Assembly: GCA_014058105.1 (NCBI GenBank)
Contig: JACGCM010000376.1
Coordinates: 310,001 to 374,000 of the forward strand
DNA from: Kingdonia uniflora
Taxonomy: Eukaryota; Streptophyta; Magnoliopsida; Ranunculales; Circaeasteraceae
Reading direction: 5' to 3'
DNA: 64,000 nucleotides
The translations under genes were made by a program, and so were the position numbers. The notes under the pieces were generated by a model. That model made no database searches, was not told the origin of the DNA, and saw nothing but the letters and a program-made list of their open reading frames with translations. This document shows positions 12,901 through 23,012 of this stretch, piece after piece. Each line of letters begins with the position of its first letter. Position 1 is the stretch's first letter.

Positions 12901-13500
12901 AAAAGATGGGGAATCGATATCATTGGGCCCTTCTACTCTGCATCGGGAAATCACAAATTTGTCCTTCTGGCCACAGATTACTTCACAAAATGGGTCAAAG
13001 CAATTCCTCTATGTCACACCGATGAAAATGAAGTCGTCAAATTCCTTTGGGAACATATAATCACAAGATTTAGATGTTCGAAAAATGATTCAATCCGACA
13101 ATGGAAAATAATTCATAAGCAGTAAAGTCCTCACTTTTCTCTACAAGTACAAGATTCAACTCTCAACTTCCACACCATACTACCCTCAAGGCAACGGATA
13201 AGCTGAGGCCATCAATAAAAGCATCAAATCAGGACTCTGTAAGCGCCTCGATAAAAAGAAGGGTAGATGGGTTTATGAATTGCAGAGTATCCTGTGGGTA
13301 TACTGAACAACACCTCAAGCATCTACAGGCTGTACCCCATTCATGATGGCCTCCGGTACTGAAGTAGTCATACATTCAGATCTCGATATACCAAGTACTT
13401 GAAGAAAATCACAGATGAAGATAATAAGCTAGGTCTCATATGTAACCTCAACAGGATCAAAGAAACACGAGACAAAGCCATTGTAAACTTGGGACGATAC
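9960..13500 (+). pseudogene. E2 pol (PR-RT-RNH-aRNH-INT), decayed
   Basis: In order: protease with a degraded active site (VDTRS, about 10,050), reverse transcriptase with an intact catalytic YIDD at 11,137-11,148, RNase H (about 11,560-11,900), a second archaic-type RNase H with LFTDGSAGP (about 12,040-12,460), and integrase with a CYKCQ zinc motif and a GIDIIGPF core (12,467-13,480). At least a dozen stops and several frameshifts interrupt it. The last homologous residues are NLGRY, which in E4 are followed by some 80 more residues, so the element is cut at 13,500. Confidence 0.85.
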
Positions 13501-13558
13501 TGTAATGGCATAATTCCGTGAGCTCAAGGTGGCTTGGAATTAGTTCTTATACCAATGA
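13501..13558 (-). repeat. Em LTR 3'-end fragment, 58 bp
   Basis: TGTAATGGCATAATTCCGTG onward matches the start of the full Em LTR at 13,846 as read on the plus strand. It abuts the truncated E2 integrase on the left and Em gag on the right, so most of Em and of its 3' LTR was deleted. Confidence 0.75.
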
Positions 13559-13767
13559 TCTTCATGTCGTTTGAGCGCTGTCAAGCAAGCTTTTCGTTCG
13601 ACCTCAAGCTCTTTTTCACGGAGCTCTCGGTCATGAGTTAGTTGTTGTTCGAGCTCATTTCGTTTCCCTGTTTCAGTGTTGAGATTCACTCGTAGCTTGG
13701 TAAGTTATTCCAGCTCAACGGAGAGATCAAGTTAAATTCCGGTGGCTGGCCGTCTGGACGTAACCAT
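13559..13767 (-). pseudogene. Em gag N-terminus fragment
   Basis: On the minus strand an ATG at 13,767 lies 60 bases inside the PBS and opens a short gag start rich in Glu, Arg and Lys (motif NELEQQLTHDRELREKELE). This resembles the E2 gag start, which has the similar ATLEQQL. In-frame stops are present and the frame ends at the LTR fragment. Confidence 0.5.
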
Positions 13768-13827
13768 GATTGAAATGTTGTAGTAAAGTATTTGAATGCC
13801 TTAGGATATTGTGGAAAAAATCTCTTT

Positions 13828-13843
13828 CCCACAGACGGTGCCA
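13828..13843 (-). promoter_or_regulatory. Em primer binding site
   Basis: On the minus strand TGGCACCGTCTGTGGG lies two bases past the LTR end, in the same position as in E2 and E4. Confidence 0.8.
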
Positions 13844-13845
13844 AA

Positions 13846-14464
13846 TGTAATGGCCTAATTAGGTGAGCTCGAGGTGGCCTGGAATTAGTTCTTACACCAA
13901 TGTACCTGTGATGAAAACTAATAAACGAGAAATGACACAGACGTTTAGCGTAGAAAACCTATGAATAGGTTAAAAACCACGACCTCATGTTGAGGGTTTT
14001 TGTAATAGTGATATTTATTGCTTGAGGCTGATGATATCTTATTACATGATATTTTTTGACTTAGAAATGTTTGATCCTGTGAATAAGAATCTTTGGAGTG
14101 ATGAGAATCTCTGAAAATATTGTTTTCTTGGTGATATCTCGTGAAATTTTTCTGGTCCTTATCTATTCTGAAACTTTTTCTTTATATAGGCTTCTTCTGC
14201 AGATCTTTATCGTGTTGGAGCACGTTCTCCAAACAATGTGGTTAGTGGCTGTTGATTGAGTAACTGCTGAGTTCATGAGAGACAGGTAGTTTTAACTTAT
14301 TCAGGTTTTTTAATTTGAGCTCAACCCACGTTCTTTATCAATTTATTAATTATGTGGCAATGTTGACTGGGGAAGTCATGGGGAAAATGCGTGAGCCTGA
14401 CATGGAGGTAATTTAAGCTAGAGACTGTTCGATTGTATGTAAGATTGAGGGATGGGCCCCTACA
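13846..14464 (-). repeat. Em LTR, 619 bp
   Basis: On the minus strand it starts TGTAGGGGCC and ends GGCCATTACA. Both a PBS (inside) and a polypurine tract (14,465-14,481, GGTTGCTAGGGGGCGAT on the minus strand) flank it, so it is a junction LTR between two internal regions. Two perfect stem-loops, at 13,956-13,971 and 13,983-13,995, fall in the block shared by the Tat LTRs. Confidence 0.85.
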
Positions 14465-14803
14465 ATCGCCCCCTAGCAACCGAAGTCACGGGTGGCCTTG
14501 GTTGAGAAGTAATCCAGATATATGGGTACTCGGGTTGGGCTTTTTAAATTTTGAATGAAGTAATGATTTCGTTGACTGCATGGAAATTGCGCGTGTCAAA
14601 GGAGATGTATATACATTGAATGTTGATGGGATTATTGATGGACGTGACAGTTAGGGTTTGAAGAGTTACGTCTATAATAAATGATGACATTTGGGAAAAT
14701 GTACCAGCACAATAAATGTAGGGTTATATAAATAGTACTTGTACCGAGGTTTGTTTACAAAGTACGTATGTTATGTTTGTAATATTCTCTAGAAGATGTG
14801 AAG

Positions 14804-15097
14804 ATGTTGAAGACTTGTAGAATGATTCTTAAAGAGCATATTGCTTTTGAAATGCAAAGGTTGAAGTTGAAGCTTTTTGGGTATTTCTCCTTGGAGAATC
14901 CTGTTCCTGCGCCTGTTCCTCCGGTGTACCAAGGCATATGAGAGAATGAAGCGGCTGAAGCTGAAGAAGAGTTGTACTATAGATGGAGGTTTCACCACGC
15001 TATCTTGACAGGCGAGCAGCGCTTTGTTTATCTTCCCATACTTGCAGAGGATAAGGTTAGGGAGACATATGTAGGGATAAACGTAACTGCAGTGTAG
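14804..15097 (+). pseudogene. Em antisense ORF (LTR-proximal type)
   Basis: It lies opposite to the direction of Em gag-pol, just inside the polypurine tract. The 98-codon frame has one internal TGA (14,939). It contains RLKLKLFGYFSLENPVPA, PVPPVYQG and AEAEEELYYRWRFHHA, aligning with the antisense ORFs at 33,575-33,928 (E3) and about 57,040-57,320 (E4). Function is unknown. Downstream sequence to 15,330 also matches E3 and is Gly/Arg-rich if read on. Confidence 0.65.
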
Positions 15098-15858
15098 TTG
15101 TACTAATCTTTTATGTTGTTCTGGATTATAAGGTCGGGCCCTCTTCATCTCTACCAACTCTGCGAGGGTGGTGGTTACAGAAGAGGCGGTAATGGAAGTG
15201 GAGGAGGAAGACGGAGAGTGGAAATCATCTTCTGCACTTCCATCATCACTTTGTGCTAAGAAGACCTTCAGTTTGAAGGGTTGGGTCAAGCACTGAGTCT
15301 CTTGTTTTCATAGTTTCCATTTGAAGTTCGTCTTGACTTCGACCAAACTCATAGAAGGGAGGATACTTATTGTTTCCAATTTTTGCTTTGCATCAGGGTG
15401 AAAAATTACTGAAGCAGAACGAACTGAAGAATTTTAAAGCTATAGAGTGCCTAAAAGACTTGTTAGCGGTAAAAATAGAGTAAATTTGAGTAAACCCCCT
15501 ATACGTGTACACCATATTGACATTGACCCCCATATTCGCTTAAACTAGCCTTTACCCTCTATTCTCGCCTGAGCAGTCAGTCCACCCTTGTTGACTGGCA
15601 TTGACTCCGATTGACTAAAGTTTTTTTTTGAAAAACCCAATAATACCCTTTTGTCATTTAATGAAATAAAGCCGTTGAACGATCGAATGCTTCTTTTCTC
15701 TCTGCTTTTCTTCTTTTTTCTGCTCCTCTTATCCTCTATGCTTCTCTTTTTCTCTCTGCCAGCACTCTTCTTCTCTCTACTCGCATTGATTATCTTATTC
15801 TTCTCTCTAGTTTTGGTTTGAAGTTAGGGTTCCAAAGCATCTAACGAAGAACTGAGAA

Positions 15859-16570
15859 ATGGGAGGTGGAAAACATCAATCTCCCACCAATGTGGAGGTA
15901 ATACTCTTATAAACTCTGTTAATTTAAAGAAAAACACTTCAATTTAATTATTGCAATAAGTTCTTTTGGCTAATATTCATAGTGGAGGGTTTAAGCTAAT
16001 AAGTATTTTTGGCTTTTTCTTTTAACAGTTATGCCCAATGTGTGATCAAGTTGGACATAATGTTAGTTCTTGCCCATGGATTTATTCAAAGTGTAAAGTA
16101 AACAATTGCAATGACATTAGGAGGCTGCTTACATCTAGAACCCAGAGAAACCCAAATATAGAATTTCTCTTATGACAATTCACACACCCTAATTCATTTT
16201 AGTGGCTATCTGATGCTATCAATAAGTTTGAAAATCCAACTAGATCAGCTAACCTTGTAGGATGCTATGGATGTGGGGGTTGAACCACTGGGTGAGAGAG
16301 TGCCCATGGATACTATAAAATTTTAAAAGGTTAGGGTGCAATGATGTGATGAAGCTATTTATATCTACTAAAGAAAGTTCATATGGTTTGAAGTTCTTAA
16401 AATGCCAGAATGTCCAATGTGGGAAGTTTATGTGGTTGAAGGATGCTATTGATGCTGATGAGAAGGTAAAAGAAGAAGAAAGGAAGAAGGTGATACAAAA
16501 TATGAAAATTACAGTTAAGATGAACATAAATGATTTTATTAGGGATTTTAAGGGAAAGACTACCCTATAG
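15859..16570 (+). pseudogene. CCHC zinc knuckle plus GRF zinc-finger gene, two modules
   Basis: The start is ATG 15,859 with a short exon (MGGGKHQSPTNVE), a probable intron (donor GAG/GTAATA near 15,897, acceptor TTTTAACAG near 16,028), then module 1: CPMCDQVGHNVSSCPW, CNDIRRLLTSRTQ and a GRF-like part ending WLSDAIN. Module 2 repeats the plan: CYGCGG..NHWVRECPW (one base out of frame), CNDVMKLFISTKE, CQNVQCGKFMWLKDAID, then a Lys/Glu tail to the stop at 16,568. GRF zinc fingers often bind single-stranded nucleic acid. Stops and a frameshift around 16,150-16,320 break the frame, so I call it a pseudogene. It could be host-derived or element-borne. Confidence 0.6.
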
Positions 16571-17164
16571 GGTAATATTGGCTTGTGCATCACTTTAACA
16601 AAAAGATTGTATCTTGCAGACTTGTGTAGCTTGTTATTTTCTAGTAATGAGAAATATTTTCTTTATTTACCTCTTTAATCCTCAAGGTGCTCTATATTTG
16701 AATGGTCTCTAATGATAAACCTTGTACAATATAGAAAAAGAAGAAGTAACTTGAGTACTATAAGTACTGCACTGTACTGCACCATTTAACTGGATAATGT
16801 CTAAGTTATAAACAATAAACTATAAGTACTATCAACACTGCACTACATTGCACTATCTAAGTTACTTGAGTACTTTAAGTACTATAAGCATTGTACTGCA
16901 CCATAAACAACAAACTCACATTTTTTTTTACTGGACAATAAACTACACAGCCATGCATAAACACACAAAGACATAACAAACAGAAGAATAAAAAACATTT
17001 TAGAGAAAACTGGATACACCATTAACATTACATTCACAAAAAGAACAGAAAAAATGTAGCCTCGAGAAAACTGAGAAAAATACTCAGGCACGCCATCCAG
17101 CCATATCACCCCCATCATCATCATCATCATCATCATCACTTCCTTCATCTTCATCTCCTTCTTC

Positions 17165-17407
17165 CTAGCCATCACTACCATCATCATCACTTCCTTCATC
17201 CTCATCAGAGCTATCCTTCTTTTCCCCATCCATTTCTGGATCATCCTCTTCCTCCTCCTGCTCAGTGTTACTTTCAGACTCATCAGAATCATCATCAGTA
17301 CCTCCAGACACAACATCCTTTTCCTCTTCTTCATCACTAGTTATATACCTAGTGGTTTTGGGGGAGTTGCATCCTTCACCGTACATCTTTTCCTCATCTG
17401 AGTCCAT
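17165..17407 (-). CDS. Acidic low-complexity ORF of unknown function
   Basis: From ATG at 17,407 (minus strand) the product starts MDSDEEKMYGEG and is almost entirely Asp, Glu and Ser, encoded over a GAT/GAG-rich trinucleotide region (repeat at about 17,110-17,140). Acidic tracts of this sort occur in nuclear proteins and in some transposase-associated ORFs, but nothing here identifies a family. It may be only low-complexity sequence. Confidence 0.25.
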   Translation of the reverse strand: MDSDEEKMYGEGCNSPKTTRYITSDEEEEKDVVSGGTDDDSDESESNTEQEEEEDDPEMDGEKKDSSDEDEGSDDDGSDG

Positions 17408-17637
17408 TACAATATTTCTTACACTTCTTTTGATCTTGAGAATGTAGAGGTGAATGTGTTTAGGGTTGTAATGGGGGCAGTTATAGATAAAAGCTAACAA
17501 CTTGGGGGGCTAAAAAACATTAACTCCTAAATCTTCCCAAAAAAAAAGTCAATATAAGGTGGTTGGGGGTTGAATACCTGTTTGGATTTTATACATCAGA
17601 ATGCATATTTGCACTATAGTCCATACTTGTATTCACA

Positions 17638-17785
17638 TTACCAGAGTGACCATTATCATCCTAAAAATTATATAGTTGGGGAAGGGGACTTTACCAGAGT
17701 GACCATTATTATTCTGAAAAATAAATAGTAAGGGAAGGGGACTTTACCAGAGTGGCCATTATCATCCTAAAAAATAAGTAACACA
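17638..17785 (+). repeat. 53-bp tandem repeat, about 2.7 copies
   Basis: CCAGAGTGACCATTAT or a close variant recurs at 17,641, 17,694 and 17,747. No gene lies in 17,408-17,965. Confidence 0.75.
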
Positions 17786-17965
17786 TTCACATTACCATAC
17801 CACATTCACATTACCAGAGTGCATATACACTTCTATACCAGACCATATTCAAGATACACTTCAATATACATTACCAGGGATTCACCAATATATCATAGTA
17901 TATATTCTCAAAAAAGGCATATATATGCCAAAATTCTCAACATCCATCATTACATTGGTTAACAT

Positions 17966-18665
17966 TGTTGGAAAATACAAAAGAGCTTTGGTTTTCTTTT
18001 TGGTTTGAATGGTAGAACTAAGTGTTTAGTTCCACATTGGATATGAGGGAAGCTCAACTCTACTATATAAGTAAATTTAATACTTAACTTATTGTGATGT
18101 GTGTAAGAGTTGGTGGGTCGCACGCGCATATGCGACCCATGTGTGCAAACTAGCTTGGAGTGGGCTTGCTCGACCTAGGAACCCATTTATTATTATAAGT
18201 TTATGATTGGAGCTTGGGGCCTTGGGCTATAGGCTCATGGGGATTCCTTGGAACACTTTGTCACTTTTTTGGGTTTGAGGTATGAGTTGTGGTATCTCCA
18301 ACATACGCACCTTAAGGTGTGACTCTTGGTGAAGAGGCACTGACTTGAGGTGTGACCCTTGGCGAAGAGTCACCTATGCTCTATATAACCCAACTTTGTT
18401 TTTAATTATTTTTATTAGTTTTTCAGAGTTTTTTCTTGAGTCATTTTCAAGAGAGAAAATAGACGCAATCAAGGTTCATTTGGCATAGAGATAGAAGTGC
18501 TTTCTTCTCTCTGTAACTGATCGTTGCATCCTAGGAGACAGGGGACTACATTCTTGCAAAGCACTGTGACAGGGGTGAATCTGTCTTAAGGAGATAGTGT
18601 GTATACACTAGACTCGATCATCTCCTTAAGAGGTATTTATTTGTTCATACATATTGGTTATTACA
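17966..18665 (+). repeat. Copia 5' LTR, 700 bp
   Basis: It starts TGTTGG and ends ATTACA. A TATA-like CTCTATATAACC lies near 18,370. The 3' copy from 20,139 matches it from about LTR position 250 onward with scattered substitutions, so the insertion is not very recent. Confidence 0.85.
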
Positions 18666-18709
18666 ATCTTAAGACAGATTCTTTTTTTGTGTGATTAAAG
18701 ACTATAAAC

Positions 18710-20131
18710 ATGGTGAATCTCGCAGAGAAGAAGGGTGAAAAGAGCAACCCACAAGTTCTGAAGGTGAAGCCCGAGAAGTTTGATAATACTGAATTCAAGC
18801 GTTGGCAGCAGAAGGTGTTGTTCTTTCTCATGACTCTGAACTTGGCAAAATTCCTCAAGGAGGACAAGCCAGAGTTAAAGGAGGAAGAAGCTGACCCAAC
18901 AACTGTAGCAGCAGTAGAGGTATGGATTCATTCTGACTTTCTGTGTCATAACTATATCCTAAATGGGTTGGACAACACATTGCACAATGTGTATTATCCA
19001 ATGGAGTCTGCAAAGGAATTGTGGGAATCCTTAGACCATAAGTGTAAGACGGAAGATGCCAGACTGAAAAAATTTGTAGTCGGCAGATTCCTGGATTATA
19101 AAATGGTGGATTCCAAGGTTGTAATCAGTCAAGTACAGGAACTGCAGATTATCCTGTATTATATTCATGCAGAAGGTATGAAGTTAAGTGAATCGTTCCA
19201 AGTTGTTGTGATAATTGAGAAGTTACCTTCATCCTGGAAGGACTTCAAAAGTTATCTCAAGCATAAGAGGAAGGAAATGAAGTTGGAGGAACTGATCGTA
19301 AGGCTAAGAATCAAAGAAGATAGCAAATCCAATGATAAAAAGGATGTTGTTCATTCTTACGATGCCAAGGCTAACATGGCCGAGGGAAACCCTAAACCCC
19401 ATAAGAAAAATGGGAAGAATGGGAAGAATTTTATGTGCCCTAAGGGAAAAGACTTTAAGAAGTTCACAGAGAGTTGTTATGTTTGTGGCAAACTAGGGCA
19501 CAAGTCAATGGAATGCCACAAGCGTAAAAGCGGACCATAAAATGAGAAAGGCACTCAAGCACACATTGTTGAGATGGAGAACCTGTGTACAGTGATCTCT
19601 GAAGTCAACCTGGTAAACGATTCCAGAGGATAGTTTGTGGACACAGGGGTCACACGCCATATATGCTATGACAGGAGTTTATTTACTACCTACAATAAGA
19701 TTAAACATGAGGAGAAAGTGTTCATGGGCAACGTTTCGACGTCAAGGGTCGAAGGAAAAGGGAAAGTAGTTCTGAAATTTACATCTGAAAAAGAAGTTAC
19801 TTTGAATGAAGTGCTGCAAGTGCCCAATATCCGCAAGAACCTTGTTTTCGGAGCATTACTGATCAAGAATGGTTTTAAGTTAGTGTTTGAGTCAAATAGA
19901 TGTATCATGACTAAGAATGGTATATTCATAGGAAAGGGTTATGAGTGTGATAGACTGTTCAAACTAGCAGTCTTATGTAAACATGTTTCAATTATCAATA
20001 AGAATGAAAATTTTATTTACTTGCTAGAGTCATTTAATGTTTAACATCATCGATTAGGACATGTAAATTATGGTTCACTGCATAAATTAGTCCATTTAGG
20101 ATTGCTGCCTAAATTCAATCTTGATTGCAAT
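18710..20131 (+). pseudogene. Copia gag-protease remnant
   Basis: One frame runs from ATG 18,710 and is broken only by TAA at about 19,538 and TAG at about 19,631. Gag carries a copia UBN2-type N-terminal region (FKRWQQKVLFFLMTLNLAKF) and a CCHC knuckle CYVCGKLGHKSMEC at residues 256-269. The protease site reads VDTGVTRHIC (normally DSGATRHIC-like). The frame ends in HHRLGHVNYGSLHKLVHLG, the GAG-pre-integrase motif, where the deletion joins to the LTR. The TAG before the protease sits where related elements often have Trp. Confidence 0.85.
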
Positions 20132-20138
20132 AAAAAAT

Positions 20139-20588
20139 GGGCTTTGGGCCATGGGCTCATGGGGATTCCTTGGAACACTTGGTCACTTTTTTTGAGTTTG
20201 AGGTATGAGTTGGGGTGTCTCCAACAGGCGCACCTTAAGGTGTGACTCTTGGTGAAGAGGTACTGACTTAAGGTGTGACCCTTGGTGAAGAGTCACCTAT
20301 GCTCTATATAACCCAACTTTGTTTTCAGTTATTTTTATTAGTTTTTCAGAGTTTTTTCTTGAGTCATTTTCAAGAGAGAAAATAGACGTAATCAAGGTTC
20401 GTTTGGCAGAGAGATAAAAGTACTTTCCTCTCTCTGTGACTGATCATTTTAACCTGAGAGACAGGGGACTACATTCCTGTAAAGTACTGTGACAGGGGAA
20501 AATCTGTCTTAAGGAGATAGTGTGTATACACTAGACTCGATCATCTCCTTAAGAGGTGTTTATTTATTCATGCAGAATTGTTATTACA
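20139..20588 (+). repeat. Copia 3' LTR, 5'-truncated
   Basis: It matches LTR positions from about 250 to the end, including the CTCTATATAACC box and the terminal ATTACA. Confidence 0.85.
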
Positions 20589-20812
20589 AATATTCTCAGA
20601 AATTACATTTGTGGACATATATATGCATGAATTCTCTCAGAATTCTCAAAAAGTTAAAACTACAGCTCTACAAAATTAATAAAATTCTAAGATCCTGCAC
20701 TGAATCTACACATACTCATGGAATTCTCAAAAATGGCTGCGGAGTCTACTAGCTTATATTAGCCACTTATCCTTTGTAGGTCTGTACACCTCCGTATAAG
20801 GGTTCACATTCT

Positions 20813-21840
20813 TTAAAGCTTGAGTGATGCCTGAACCTTAATTCGGTTGACTAAACAATATTCCACCCTTGTTAATCCACCTCTAGAATTGTTTGTACTT
20901 TGTTGACTAGCTTGAGTATGAACTCTTGCAGCTCCACCCCTTGTTAATCCACCTCTAGCATTGTTTGTACTTTGTTGACTAGCTTGAGTACGAACTCTTG
21001 CAGCTTCACCCCCTGTTAATCTACCTCTAGCATTGTTGACCCCACCTCTAGGATTGTTTGTACTTTGTTGTCTAGCTCTCGGAGCTCCACCACCTGCAAC
21101 ACTACCTCTTGCAGCTCCACCTCTAGCAACACCACCCGTTGTTCCTCTACATCTCATACCAACTCCAACTCTTATACCAACTCCGACTCCAACTCCAATG
21201 CCAACTCCAACTCTAGTTGGAGGGTTGTTTCTTGGTTTGGACCCTCTAGGTCTAACTTCTCATCTATCAGTTCTAGTAGTTGGTTCTGAATTTCTAGGTC
21301 TTGGTGCAGCTGGTAGCCCCTTGCATGTCTTCTTATTATGGCCAAAAAACCCACACTTCCTACTTTTTGTTGTTGTTAGGTTGTATTCGCATCTACACTC
21401 CTCCTTCTAACCTTTCTAGGTCTACCAGTTCCTCTTTCCAGTGGTGGGGGTAGCATATCACTGTTGGGCTACAAAACACACAAGTATATGTGAGGTATCT
21501 ATGAAACTTTTAAAACAAGAATGCAACTAGTTATGATATTTACTAACTTACCTTTTCCCACAGTGATGGATCACTTATAGGAAGCACACTCCCTTTATAA
21601 GATCTCCTATATGCAGCCACCATATGATATTCACTACAAAACCTGCAAGTTTGAGAATAAAAGAAAATTAAGTTGCATCAATGGGGAAAAAACATAACAA
21701 TCCCAAGAATAATATACTTACCCTACCCAGTCCATTCTCATCTCCATTATGACACACAAGGCATGCACACAAGATAAACCTGAAATCTTCCATTCATTTA
21801 GGTGATGAAGTTCAGTCCGAAATCAGCCGAGGTCACCGAT
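20813..21840 (-). pseudogene. Mutator-like transposase, C-terminal exons
   Basis: Minus-strand exons with good splice signals: (a) about 21,840-21,724, ISGLSCVHALCVIMEMRMDW (SWIM-type end of a MULE transposase), donor GTAAGT; (b) about 21,645-21,555, CSEYHMVAAYRRSYKG then PISDPSLWEK, donor GTAAGT; (c) from about 21,472, with RGTGRPRKVRRRS and, one frame off, RKCGFFGHNKKTCKG, then an Arg/Gly-rich tail to about 20,815. The tail holds three 24-residue repeats (72-bp period; units at 20,881, 20,953, 21,025). The frameshift near 21,390 and the missing DDE domain make it non-functional. Confidence 0.75.
20876..21060 (-). repeat. 72-bp tandem repeat coding 24 residues
   Basis: CTCTAG marks successive units at 20,881, 20,953 and 21,025 on the plus strand. 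The minus strand reads a repeated ASQQSTNNARGGLTRGGAA unit. The third unit is partial. Confidence 0.8.
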
Positions 21841-21949
21841 TTTCCAAATGTCAGGAGGAAGAACAGTGACCTCAACCTTGAGTTCCAGCATGTGGTCGTT
21901 TGAGTGAAGGTACCGGTATTCACAATCCTTAACCTCCTCGTTAAGCCAC

Positions 21950-22863
21950 ACAAGCGACACGTCAATATGTTACATAAGAGCACATGGACCAACGAATCAT
22001 GGAGCTAATCGAAGTAAAAGTTTTGTGCACTTCAGGCATCCTTACCAAGTTACAAAGAAGTCCAATTACCAAAGAACTATTCGATATGGAAATACCGAAA
22101 GGTTTCCATACTCCAAAAATTCATAAATACAAGGGCACCGATCCAAAAGAGTACATTCAACAATACCGTGATTCATTGGGGTCGTATTCCAATCTCAATC
22201 ACATCCTCTATCATTTATTGGCAACAAGTCTTCAGGAGGAACCACTTCGGTGGTTCCACTCTTTTCCTGAAGACTCCATACACACATTCGACCAGCTGTA
22301 GAAATAATTCATCACGAAATATGCCCACAACAGAGACAAAGATGAGAATTTATATTCCCTTATTAGTCTTAAGCAGTCACACGGAGAGAAGCTTAAAGCT
22401 TTTACAAAAAAAAATTTGGAGCTCGCACGTAAAGCTTAAAGCTTTTACAAAAAAAAATCTTGACTGCAAGGCCAAAGAACACATCTTCCTCAACAAACTT
22501 GTGACCTTGGAAGATATGATCACCAAGGTGAATAGTTATGTCGACCGAGAAAGGATGATGTCCAAAAGGCATAAATCTACTAAATCCGTCCTAATCACAA
22601 AAGGTCCATCCACAGATCGAAGCACTAAACCAAAGGAGGATCAGGGTGATCAAAAGTGCTGCAAGGGAAATATTGGCAACCCTCAGAAAGGCGGATCACT
22701 GCCCAAATCGGTCCTCCCAAGGATGAATGTTCGAATCTCTACAATTTTTCCAATCTTTTCAAAGGATAAGCTCTACAGTCCTTCTCAACCACTGAAACTA
22801 ATCGATAACCGTCTGTACTGCATGCATCACAAGGTAAACCAACATTCTACTGATAGTTGCTAA
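21950..22863 (+). pseudogene. E3 gag, partial
   Basis: From MDQRIMELIEVKV (21,984) the capsid-type region reads HKYKGTDPKEYIQQY and EEPLRWFHSFPEDSIHTF, aligned with E2 and E4. A stop follows DQL and a frameshift leads into a Lys-rich region. A 27-bp direct duplication (AAGCTTAAAGCTTTTACA core) at about 22,389 and 22,432 adds to the decay. The gag N-terminus is missing. Confidence 0.75.
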
Positions 22864-23012
22864 GCTTTACAGAGGTTGCTGGAATTCATTTTCAATGAGG
22901 GACGGATGTCCAAATACATTACCGACCTGGAATCATACAAGGATGTCACACCTCAAGACAGCTTAAAGTTGTCCAGGTCAAAGATCAAGCGGAGGAGAAA
23001 TACCTATACCAT

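Larger units (their letters stand above)
7042..13500 (+). mobile_element. E2: Tat-lineage gypsy element, truncated in integrase
   Basis: It comprises a 5' LTR (7042-7616), a PBS, a gag with a duplicated capsid segment, protease, reverse transcriptase, RNase H, a second archaic-type RNase H and most of an integrase, all with many stops and frameshifts. The second RNase H places it in the Tat lineage. It stops abruptly at 13,500, inside the integrase C-terminal part, where a minus-strand LTR fragment begins. No 3' LTR or antisense region remains for this copy. Confidence 0.85.
13501..15467 (-). mobile_element. Em: minus-strand Tat element, rearranged
   Basis: Read on the minus strand from 15,467: an antisense ORF region, a polypurine tract, a complete LTR (14,464-13,846), a PBS, the first part of gag, then an abrupt jump to the last 58 bases of an LTR ending at 13,501 against the E2 integrase. 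The LTR length (619 bp against 617) and flanking sequences match E3, so Em and E3 are one subfamily. The right border is where homology to the E3 3' region stops and Mutator-type sequence begins. Confidence 0.75.
17966..20588 (+). mobile_element. Ty1/copia element, internally deleted
   Basis: The 5' LTR is 17,966-18,665 (TGTTGG...ATTACA, 700 bp). The internal part holds gag, protease and the start of the pre-integrase region, then jumps at about 20,135 into the 3' LTR (about 20,139-20,588), which lacks its first 250 bases. Integrase, reverse transcriptase and RNase H are gone. Flanks AACAT (17,961-17,965) and AATAT (20,589-20,593) fit a 5-bp target duplication with one change. Confidence 0.9.
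15468..21840 (-). mobile_element. Mutator-like element, incomplete
   Basis: The left end is placed where Em homology stops; the sequence there starts GCGGTAAAAATAGAG and runs into sequence resembling a Mutator-type terminal region. The last exons of a minus-strand transposase occupy 20,813-21,840. No matching inverted terminus is found on the right, where Tat E3 gag begins at about 21,840, so the N-terminal transposase exons and right end are lost. A copia element is inserted at 17,966-20,588. Assigning the whole interval to one element is inference. Confidence 0.5.

Noticed and set aside
14789..15289. Minus-strand ORF of 166 codons in Em
   Set aside because: A similar frame exists in E3 with a stop, but the motifs shared by all three copies are on the other strand. 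Kept as an unresolved alternative rather than a gene.
17100..17140. ATC/CAT trinucleotide array as a CRISPR-like or satellite feature
   Set aside because: It is a simple microsatellite without spacers, within the acidic low-complexity region.
21033..21410. Plus-strand Pro/Thr-rich ORF of 125 codons
   Set aside because: It mirrors the Arg/Gly-rich minus-strand tail of the Mutator-type transposase, which has a zinc knuckle and splice sites.
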